DNA of 12,302 bases from Nitrospinaceae bacterium (GTDB lineage Bacteria; Nitrospinota; Nitrospinia; Nitrospinales; VA-1). The stretch is taken from the NCBI GenBank assembly GCA_029261435.1, contig JAJDBI010000009.1, positions 1 to 12,302 of the forward strand, given 5' to 3'. Shown here piece after piece: positions 7,367 through 12,302 of the stretch. The notes below the pieces were generated by a model. It was not told the origin of the DNA, made no database searches, and saw only the letters and a list, made by a program, of their open reading frames with translations. The position numbers and the translations under genes are program-made. The number at the start of each line of letters is the position of its first letter. Positions within the stretch are counted from its first letter, which is position 1.

Positions 7367-7984
7367 CTACGGGGTTTTAAGGTGGGCCACCTTTACTCGG
7401 GCTGCCTTGATCAGTTTTTCTTTAAATATATACCCCGGTTCTAATTCTTCGACAATCATATTATCTCGCTCAGGATCGTTGGTCTCCTCTGTCATGACCA
7501 CTTCGTCAGTTTGAGGGTTGAACTTTCTGTTTTGCGTTTCGATTGCTTCTACTCCATTATTCTTGAGTTCCCGTGCAAACTGTTTGGAAACCATTCCCAC
7601 ACCCTGGTGAATGGCTTCGATATCATTGTTTGCTCCGGTGGTTTGAACGGCTCGATTCAAGTTATCAAGGATCGGAACCAAACGCGCGAATAGATTGGCC
7701 TTGAACTGATCAAGGCGAACGTCATTGTCTTTCTCGAGACGCTTGCGGAAATCGTCGTTCTCTCCGGTCTTCTCTTTATAGGCCGCAATGTATTCACGAA
7801 GACGTTTATCTTTTTCTTCCACCTCTAGCTTGAGTTGTTCGACGTAACTGGGTAGACGCTCGTCAATATTGTTATGGGTTTCATCTCCAGCTTCTTCGTC
7901 AATCAGAGACGATCTTCTATCTACAATGTTGATGACGGGTTCTTCATTAGATTCATCAGATGACTTAGTTTTCTTTTTTGGCAT
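7367..7984 (-). CDS. grpE: Nucleotide exchange factor GrpE
   Basis: GrpE releases ADP from DnaK and so resets the Hsp70 cycle. The 205-aa protein has a charged disordered N-terminus (1-45), a long coiled-coil helix (about 46-95) and the family core LVPILDNLNRAV (102-113), GVGMVSKQF (128-136), a GVEAIE turn and the C-terminal beta domain with EPGYIFKEKLIKAARVKV (182-199). At the usually FDPxxHEAV position it reads FNPQTDEVV, so the common His is Asp160. It starts at ATG 27 bp beyond the dnaK terminator hairpin and T-run. No Shine-Dalgarno-like sequence precedes the ATG, which is unlike dnaK. Confidence 0.95.
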   Translation of the reverse strand: MPKKKTKSSDESNEEPVINIVDRRSSLIDEEAGDETHNNIDERLPSYVEQLKLEVEEKDKRLREYIAAYKEKTGENDDFRKRLEKDNDVRLDQFKANLFARLVPILDNLNRAVQTTGANNDIEAIHQGVGMVSKQFARELKNNGVEAIETQNRKFNPQTDEVVMTEETNDPERDNMIVEELEPGYIFKEKLIKAARVKVAHLKTP

Positions 7985-8007
7985 AGGGGTTGTTCGTATT
8001 TAGGGAG

Positions 8008-8042
8008 AAAAAAATCGTGCCCCCGAAGAATTCGAGGGCACG
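8008..8042 (-). terminator. Intrinsic terminator between dnaK and grpE
   Basis: On the minus strand CGTGCCC pairs with GGGCACG (bases 8036-8042 with 8016-8022), one mismatch, then four more pairs (8031-8034 with 8024-8027) around a 3-base loop. The stem is followed by A and seven T (8008-8015). It starts 13 bp after the dnaK stop codon and ends 23 bp before the grpE start, so it should cut most transcripts between the two genes. Confidence 0.8.
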
Positions 8043-8055
8043 TGATTGGGCAATG

Positions 8056-9972
8056 TTATTTTTTACCGATATCCTCAAACTCGGCATCGACAACATCATC
8101 GTCGGACTTATTTTCAGTATCGCTCTCAGGACCTGCCCCTGTTTCACCATCAGGTGGTGTTTCTCCTCCTTCTTCCTGAGCTTGGGAGTACATGTTTTGG
8201 GCAAGTTTGTGAGCAACCTGATTGATTTTTTCGATCTGCTCTTTCATGGTAGCGACATCGCCTTCGAGATGTTTCTTGGCTTCTTCGACGGCTTCCTCGG
8301 CTTCCTTGACATCTTCCTCTTTGAGCTTCTCTTTATTCTCTTTCAGAGTTTTTTCCGTGCTGTAAAGAACAGAGTCGAGTTGATTTTTGACATCAATGGA
8401 TTCTCTTCTTTCCTTATCGGCATCGGCATTTGCTTCAGCGTCTTTAACCATTTGTTCGATCTCGTCCTCTTTCAAGCCGGTTGAATCGGTAATGGTGATT
8501 TTTTGTTCCTTGCCAGTGCCTTTGTCTTTAGCGCCAACATGCAAAATTCCATTTGCATCAATATCGAAAGTCACTTCAACCTGTGGAACGCCGCGAGGAG
8601 CCGGTGGGATTCCATCGAGATGAAATTTCCCGAGCGACCGGTTATCCTTTGCCATCTCACGTTCACCCTGAATAACATTGATTTCTACCGAAGGCTGGTT
8701 GTCCGCTGCAGTTGAAAAGGTTTCAGCCTTGCGGGTAGGGATAGTGGTATTCCGTTCGATAAGTTTTGTAGTGACTCCCCCCAGTGTTTCAATTCCAAGA
8801 GATAGTGGCGTGACATCAAGAAGAAGGATATCTTTCACGTCACCGGAAAGGACACCTGCCTGAACTGCCGCACCCAGTGCAACCACTTCGTCAGGGTTAA
8901 CGCCACGATGAGGTTCTTTGCCAAAAAGAGTTTTAACCAGATCCTGTGCCTTCGGGACCCGGGTGGAACCTCCAACGAGAATGGCTTCATGAACCTGGTC
9001 TGCTTTCACTCCTGCATCTTTCATGGCCTGAACGCATGGAGTTTTGGATTTATCCAGCAGATCATCAATCATTCCTTCAAACTTAGAACGAGAAATTTTT
9101 ATATTAAGATGTTTAGGTCCTCCCGCATCTGCTGTGATGAAAGGAAGGTTGATATCGGTTTCAGTGGTGGTTGAAAGTTCTATCTTGGCTTTTTCAGCCG
9201 CCTCTTTCAGTCTTTGCAGAGCCATATTGTCTTTAGAAAGATCAATTCCCTGCTCTTTTTTGAACTCATCTACCAACCAGTTGATGACACGTTGGTCTAA
9301 GTTGTCTCCACCTAAATGGGTGTCACCATTAGTAGCTTTAACTTCTACAACATTGTCGCCGACTTCAAGGATTGAAATATCAAAAGTTCCACCACCAAAA
9401 TCATAAACTGCGATGGTGTGATCTTTGTTCTTATCAAGCCCGTAAGCTAGTGCAGAAGCGGTGGGTTCATTGATAATACGTTTCACTTCAAGTCCCGCAA
9501 TCTTACCAGCATCTTTGGTTGCCTGACGTTGTGCATCATTGAAATACGCGGGGACGGTGATAACGGCTTCCGTAACAGGTTGGCCGAGATAAGCCTCTGC
9601 GGATTTCTTCAATTTCTGCAGAATCATGGCCGATATTTCGGGTGGAGTGTAGGACTTTTCGCCGGCTTTAATACGTACTTCACTTTTGGAACCTTGAATG
9701 ACTTCGTAAGGAACCATTTTCATTTCTTCCGATACTTCATTCAGAGATCGGCCCATGAAACGTTTGATGGAGAAAATCGTGTTTTCCGGGTTTGCGATAG
9801 CCTGTCTTTTTGCCACCTGGCCTACTAGTATTTCACCCTCTTTGGTAAATGCGACGACAGAAGGAGTGGTTCGACTACCTTCTTCATTGAGGATAACTTT
9901 AGGTTCGCTTCCTTCCATAACGGCAACCACTGAGTTGGTGGTGCCTAAGTCAATGCCTACGATTTTTCCCAT
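8056..9972 (-). CDS. dnaK: Chaperone protein DnaK (Hsp70)
   Basis: ATP-driven chaperone that binds unfolded hydrophobic peptide segments in the cytoplasm. The 638-aa length matches the family. The ATPase domain holds the phosphate-1 motif GIDLGTTNS (6-14), Lys70, the phosphate-2 motif DFGGGTFDIS (191-200; Thr196 aligns with the E. coli autophosphorylation Thr199) and the adenosine motif ILVGGSTRVPK (331-341). The hydrophobic linker DILLLDVTPLSLG (381-393) leads to the beta-sandwich substrate domain, a helical lid (about 500-600) and an acidic tail ending near DAEFEDIGKK. The start is ATG with AAAGGA 9 bases upstream. It is the first gene of the chaperone series and the only one with a strong ribosome binding site and a terminator directly after it. 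Confidence 0.98.
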   Translation of the reverse strand: MGKIVGIDLGTTNSVVAVMEGSEPKVILNEEGSRTTPSVVAFTKEGEILVGQVAKRQAIANPENTIFSIKRFMGRSLNEVSEEMKMVPYEVIQGSKSEVRIKAGEKSYTPPEISAMILQKLKKSAEAYLGQPVTEAVITVPAYFNDAQRQATKDAGKIAGLEVKRIINEPTASALAYGLDKNKDHTIAVYDFGGGTFDISILEVGDNVVEVKATNGDTHLGGDNLDQRVINWLVDEFKKEQGIDLSKDNMALQRLKEAAEKAKIELSTTTETDINLPFITADAGGPKHLNIKISRSKFEGMIDDLLDKSKTPCVQAMKDAGVKADQVHEAILVGGSTRVPKAQDLVKTLFGKEPHRGVNPDEVVALGAAVQAGVLSGDVKDILLLDVTPLSLGIETLGGVTTKLIERNTTIPTRKAETFSTAADNQPSVEINVIQGEREMAKDNRSLGKFHLDGIPPAPRGVPQVEVTFDIDANGILHVGAKDKGTGKEQKITITDSTGLKEDEIEQMVKDAEANADADKERRESIDVKNQLDSVLYSTEKTLKENKEKLKEEDVKEAEEAVEEAKKHLEGDVATMKEQIEKINQVAHKLAQNMYSQAQEEGGETPPDGETGAGPESDTENKSDDDVVDAEFEDIGKK

Positions 9973-10007
9973 GATCTATGATCCTTTCCTTGTTTTTATA
10001 AATACCT

Positions 10008-10017
10008 GTAAATTTAC
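10008..10017. promoter_or_regulatory. 10-bp palindrome in the dnaK leader region
   Basis: GTAAATTTAC is a perfect 10-bp palindrome lying 36 bp upstream of the dnaK start, between the candidate promoters and the ribosome binding site. It could be an operator, but it is A+T-rich and short and may be chance. It is not the CIRCE repeat bound by HrcA. Confidence 0.25.
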
Positions 10018-10027
10018 TGTTTTGAGT

Positions 10028-10053
10028 AAATGGGGGCTATTCCTTTCATGCAA
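10028..10053 (-). promoter_or_regulatory. Possible heat-shock (RpoH-like) promoter of dnaK
   Basis: On the minus strand CCCCATTT (10028-10035) matches the RpoH -10 consensus CCCCATnT exactly. Twelve bases upstream lies TTGCAT (10048-10053), 4 of 6 with TTGAAA. Transcription from it would start about 45-50 bases before the dnaK ATG. The weak -35 makes this tentative. Confidence 0.35.
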
Positions 10054-10063
10054 ATCTGAAAGA

Positions 10064-10092
10064 TAAATAAGACTCCTGATAGGTGATGTCAA
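10064..10092 (-). promoter_or_regulatory. Candidate sigma70-type promoter of dnaK
   Basis: On the minus strand a perfect TTGACA (10087-10092) is followed after 17 bases by TATTTA (10064-10069; 3 of 6). The first hexamer lies in CTTGACA, which also resembles an RpoH -35, but no CCCCAT sits at the right distance from it. The rest of the dnaK-PilZ gap (about 10093-10238) is A+T-rich with short inverted repeats such as CTTAAA/TTTAAG at 10113-10126 and AATAAAT/ATTTATT at 10162-10186, and no gene that I can support. Confidence 0.45.
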
Positions 10093-10238
10093 GCTGACGG
10101 AGGTGTTTTTTGCTTAAATTTTTAAGGTCTTTGGGGGAAGTAAAGGTCATAAGCTTATTGAAATAAATGAATTATTTTGATTTATTGGGTAAATGCCTGA
10201 TATGAATAAAATTACCTCGTTTTTCTTTCTGAATGCGT

Positions 10239-10244
10239 TATAAT
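10239..10244 (+). promoter_or_regulatory. Perfect -10 hexamer upstream of the PilZ gene
   Basis: TATAAT stands 32 bp upstream of the PilZ gene's start codon. No recognisable -35 lies at 16-18 bases and there is no exact extended -10 TG, so it may need an activator or be chance. Confidence 0.35.
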
Positions 10245-10276
10245 CGGGTTTGATACTAATCATCAGGTTTTTTGAT

Positions 10277-10669
10277 ATGACTGAAAGTAATAAAGGTGAT
10301 GGCAGGGAGTTCACCCGGGTTCCTATTAAAGTTTGGGTTGAAGTGCGTTCAGAAAACGCTGTGATAAAAACTCATGAGACTCACGACTTGAGTATGGTAG
10401 GGATATCACTTCAACATCAGGGCAAGACTTTACCTTTGGGGACTTTATGTGATGTTTCGGTGTTTTTAGAAGGTGTGGAGCCTGCGATTCATGTTGATAT
10501 GAAGGGGAAGATTGGGCGTGTTACTGATAAAGACCTCTGCATTGAGTTTTCAGAAGTAGAGCTTGAAAGTTATGAGCATTTGCAGAACCTTGTCCGATAT
10601 AATTCAAAGGACATTGATACAGTCGATAAGGAAATCGATGAACATGCTGGCCTGAAAAGAAAAGCATAA
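10277..10669 (+). CDS. PilZ-domain cyclic-di-GMP-binding protein
   Basis: A 130-aa single-domain protein. Both parts of the PilZ ligand signature are intact: RxxxR as REFTR (residues 10-14) and DxSxxG as DLSMVG (37-42), followed by the expected beta-barrel strands and a short C-terminal helix with a charged tail. It should bind cyclic-di-GMP in the cytoplasm and pass the signal to an unknown partner; such proteins often act on flagella, pili or exopolysaccharide. I chose the ATG at 10277 because AGGT lies 8 bases upstream and the signature begins ten residues in; an in-frame TTG at 10250 would add nine hydrophobic residues without a ribosome binding site. It is divergent from dnaK and convergent with the cheX-like genes, so it appears to be a single-gene unit. 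Confidence 0.9.
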   Translation: MTESNKGDGREFTRVPIKVWVEVRSENAVIKTHETHDLSMVGISLQHQGKTLPLGTLCDVSVFLEGVEPAIHVDMKGKIGRVTDKDLCIEFSEVELESYEHLQNLVRYNSKDIDTVDKEIDEHAGLKRKA

Positions 10670-10679
10670 GTTTTTTTTT
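10644..10679 (+). terminator. Weak candidate terminator of the PilZ gene
   Basis: A run of nine T (10671-10679) begins one base after the stop codon. A weak 5-bp stem ATGCT/AGCAT (10644-10648 with 10663-10667) precedes it, with a long 14-base loop. The T-run is clear; the stem is not strong. The remaining gap to 10770 holds a 10-bp palindrome TAGTGCACTA at 10732-10741 and nothing else I can name. Confidence 0.3.
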
Positions 10680-10770
10680 AGCTGTGCTCCACCAATTCTA
10701 TTCCGCCTCAAATACCTTTTCCAGAGTGCTTTAGTGCACTACAAGCCTTATTGTTGTTTTAAGCCAGTGG

Positions 10771-11235
10771 TCAGGTGTCTTTTTTAGAAGTTTCTACCTC
10801 CTCATACATCGATAAGCCGAAGGTTTTCCCTTGGCACTTGAATTGGCAGTGAGTCACCCTTTTTGCAGAAGGAAAATTTAAGTTTTGTCCTTCCGGTCCT
10901 AAATGGGGCACTGAAAGTGTGCAGGGTTGAGGTAAGAGTGCCTTGATATTCCCTCCAATCATGTTGATCAATTCACCCACGGCGTCTTTCCTATCCTCCG
11001 TAGAGGCTTTTCCTGATTCGAGGGAAAATAAGGTTTCTGCTAACTTGTCGACCAGAGATGAGGGAAGGGATAGCAGGAGGCCTCCATTCCATTTTCCTGT
11101 AATTTGAACGCTTCCCGTGAATGTTTCTGAAGGGGACGTTTCATATTGACCGGGTAGGGGGTGAACCTCAATGCCTAATATTGTAGAGCAGACTAACTGG
11201 GTGTATTGCTGAATTTCTTTTTCTAAAAACTGCAC
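10771..11235 (-). CDS. CheX-like chemotaxis phosphatase domain protein (distal paralogue)
   Basis: A 154-aa protein of the CheC/CheX family, which in studied members removes phosphate from CheY. The family signature ExxN is present as Glu88 and Asn91 in GELINMIGGN, in a long helix, with flanking segments GSVQITGKWNGG (41-52) and LLPQPCTLSVP (100-110). The start is GTG, supported by AGGGA 8 bases upstream and by exact co-alignment with the start of the neighbouring paralogue (MQFLEKEI against MQLYETEI). The two proteins are about a third identical by eye along their whole length. It lies 120 bp downstream of the first paralogue with a possible promoter of its own. The phosphatase activity is inferred from the motif; a target CheY is not in the window. 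Confidence 0.82.
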   Translation of the reverse strand: MQFLEKEIQQYTQLVCSTILGIEVHPLPGQYETSPSETFTGSVQITGKWNGGLLLSLPSSLVDKLAETLFSLESGKASTEDRKDAVGELINMIGGNIKALLPQPCTLSVPHLGPEGQNLNFPSAKRVTHCQFKCQGKTFGLSMYEEVETSKKDT

Positions 11236-11306
11236 AGAGAAATTCCCTAAAGACGTTAATCGGGATAAAGAACTGGTTAGCAGGGTTTTTACAATTCTAC
11301 TTCATA

Positions 11307-11334
11307 TTTATAAGTAGCCGAGTGTGGCAGGCAA
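11307..11334 (-). promoter_or_regulatory. Possible promoter between the two cheX-like genes
   Basis: On the minus strand TTGCCT (11329-11334), a 16-base spacer and TATAAA (11307-11312) could drive the distal cheX-like gene separately, with a start near 11300 and a leader of about 65 bases. The -35 match is weak. Confidence 0.35.
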
Positions 11335-11355
11335 ACCCTTGCAATTATTCTGGAG

Positions 11356-11811
11356 TTAATCACCGTTTACTTTTTTCAAAATCGATACCTTGAATTTATA
11401 TCCCCAGCATTTGAATGTGACTTTAGTTGTCAACTCACTACCCGGTATTTTTAATCTATGTTCAGTCATGGACACAGCCGGGAGAGAAAGGTAACAAGGT
11501 TCTGGTAATAGAGACTTTAGATTGCCTCCAGTCATATTGGTAAGCTCTCCCAGAGCATCCTGAATAAGGTCTGAACTTAATTCATCCTCCGTTAGTTGGA
11601 ACATGATGGATGCGACCTTTTTGGCCAATTCAGCTGGGCAATCGAGTGTGACGGCACCTTCCCATTCCCCTGAAATATGGACACACCCGGCAAGAATGCT
11701 TTCTCCATCTGAAGGGTCGTAATCCTCTTCTATTTTTTTTACATCGAGATCAAGTATGTTCTTCCAAATGCTTTCCGTGTATTGGCAAATCTCAGTCTCA
11801 TATAATTGCAT
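11356..11811 (-). CDS. CheX-like chemotaxis phosphatase domain protein (cheR-proximal paralogue)
   Basis: A 151-aa CheX-family protein with the ExxN signature as Glu89 and Asn92 in GELTNMTGGN. Segments GCVHISGEWEGA (42-53) and LLPEPCYLSLP (101-111) line up with the downstream paralogue. The ATG at 11811 has AGGG 9 bases upstream and begins 5 bp after the cheR stop codon, so the two genes are very probably co-transcribed and translationally coupled. An in-frame TTG at 11841 would overlap the cheR end by 25 bp, has no ribosome binding site and breaks the start alignment with the paralogue, so I reject it. Pairing with CheR supports a role in chemotaxis-type signalling; the exact substrate is unknown. 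Confidence 0.85.
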   Translation of the reverse strand: MQLYETEICQYTESIWKNILDLDVKKIEEDYDPSDGESILAGCVHISGEWEGAVTLDCPAELAKKVASIMFQLTEDELSSDLIQDALGELTNMTGGNLKSLLPEPCYLSLPAVSMTEHRLKIPGSELTTKVTFKCWGYKFKVSILKKVNGD

Positions 11812-11816
11812 GGCAT

Positions 11817-12302
11817 TTATCCCTGTTTTAAACGATAACAACCGGATTGTTTGAAAGGCATTCTCTCAAAATTTTCATCTAGGTTGAGTGTGGTTTCAGC
11901 CGCTCCCAGAAATAGATAACCATCCGGCCTAAGGAGTTTGCGAACTCGTCCCAGGATATCCTTTTTCATTTCAACATCAAAATAGATGAGAACATTACGC
12001 ATCATGACAAGGTCAAGTTGCGGCATGGTTGGCCATCTTTCGGAAAGGTTGATAATGCGAAACTGGATCATTTTACGAAGCTCTTCCTTGACCTGCCATT
12101 CGGTTCCAAGTCGTTCAAAATACTTGACCATAAGTGGTGCCGGTAGACCACGGTTGATTTCCAATTGACTGTAAATACCACTTTTGCACCGATTGAGCAT
12201 TTGGTTGGAGAGGTCACTAGCAGAAAAATTTATTTTCCATGAATTGAGTTGGGGAAATTCATTTTTTAATAACATGACTAGAGAATAGGGCTCTTGACCG
12301 CT
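11817..12302 (-). CDS. cheR: CheR-type protein-glutamate methyltransferase, 5'-truncated by the window edge
   Basis: CheR uses S-adenosylmethionine to methylate glutamates of chemoreceptors. The frame is open to the window edge: before the first in-frame ATG at 12275 the codons read SGQEPYSLV, which is the SAM-binding motif (usually xGEEPYSLA), so the gene starts outside the window. About 161 C-terminal residues of a family length near 270-290 are present. Further signatures are INFSASDLS (the strand ending in the acidic SAM contact), GIYSQLEINRGLP, KYF, MRNVLIYFD (usually CRNVLIYF) and LRPDGYLFLGAAET. The missing part includes the N-terminal helical domain. cheR is followed after 5 bp by a cheX-like gene. 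A CheR domain inside a larger fusion cannot be excluded, because the N-terminus is not visible. Confidence 0.93.
   Translation of the reverse strand, partial: SGQEPYSLVMLLKNEFPQLNSWKINFSASDLSNQMLNRCKSGIYSQLEINRGLPAPLMVKYFERLGTEWQVKEELRKMIQFRIINLSERWPTMPQLDLVMMRNVLIYFDVEMKKDILGRVRKLLRPDGYLFLGAAETTLNLDENFERMPFKQSGCYRLKQG

Noticed and set aside
8908..9828. Several plus-strand open frames of about 88-120 codons opposite dnaK
   Set aside because: They lie wholly inside the highly conserved dnaK coding strand, have no ribosome binding sites and no recognisable domains; long antisense frames are common opposite dnaK.
10036..10052. CATGAAA as the RpoH -35 for CCCCATTT
   Set aside because: It resembles CTTGAAA but the spacer is only 8 bases, shorter than the usual 11-16; the TTGCAT with 12 bases is the better-spaced choice.
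10162..10186. AATAAAT / ATTTATT inverted repeat upstream of the PilZ gene
   Set aside because: Very A+T-rich and expected by chance in such sequence; no regulator can be named.
9973..10249. CIRCE operator for HrcA upstream of dnaK
   Set aside because: No TTAGCACTC / GAGTGCTAA pair or near match was found on reading the region.
1..12302. CRISPR arrays, tRNA or rRNA genes, insertion sequences, prophage or integrase genes
   Set aside because: No regularly spaced repeats, cloverleaf-like elements, transposase motifs or terminal inverted repeats were seen; the region reads as ordinary chromosome with accessory-like genes only at 2322-6159.

Overview
The window looks like chromosome from a motile Gram-negative bacterium with moderate G+C. 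It carries an exported HtrA protease, a PilZ (cyclic-di-GMP) protein, a CheR methyltransferase, CheX-type proteins and a glutamate synthase small subunit of the plant/cyanobacterial/Gram-positive-like type. A Nitrospinota or deltaproteobacterial-like source would fit, but the window has no rRNA or other marker to settle it. Nine complete protein genes and two edge-truncated ones (gltD and cheR) account for nearly all of it. I saw no tRNA, rRNA, insertion sequence or CRISPR array.

Layout. (1) 1-847, + strand: 3' part of gltD. (2) 932-2104, - strand: htrA/degP-family periplasmic serine protease. It is followed by a strong two-hairpin terminator that lies between it and gltD. Its 217-bp upstream gap has a good sigma70-like promoter and a 12-bp direct repeat spaced exactly 42 bp. 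(3) 2322-6159: a divergent surface-chemistry locus. A two-gene minus-strand operon (72-aa YLDPGTGS membrane protein, then a 465-aa kinase-like/methyltransferase protein) faces a plus-strand membrane-anchored sulfatase-family enzyme. (4) 6168-9972, - strand: the Hsp70 machine in the order dnaK, grpE, dnaJ, with an intrinsic terminator between dnaK and grpE. (5) 9973-10276: divergent regulatory region of dnaK and a PilZ gene. (6) 10277-10669, + strand: PilZ protein. (7) 10771-12302, - strand: cheR (5' end outside the window), then two tandem CheX-like paralogues.

How the genes work together. DnaK, GrpE and DnaJ form one chaperone cycle in the cytoplasm, and HtrA does the comparable protein-quality work in the periplasm. 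CheR, the CheX pair and PilZ belong to motility and second-messenger signalling; no CheA, CheY or receptor gene is in view. The least described part is the sulfatase / YLDPGTGS / kinase-like-methyltransferase locus. I infer that it modifies a cell-envelope glycan or lipid, but no substrate can be read from the sequence.
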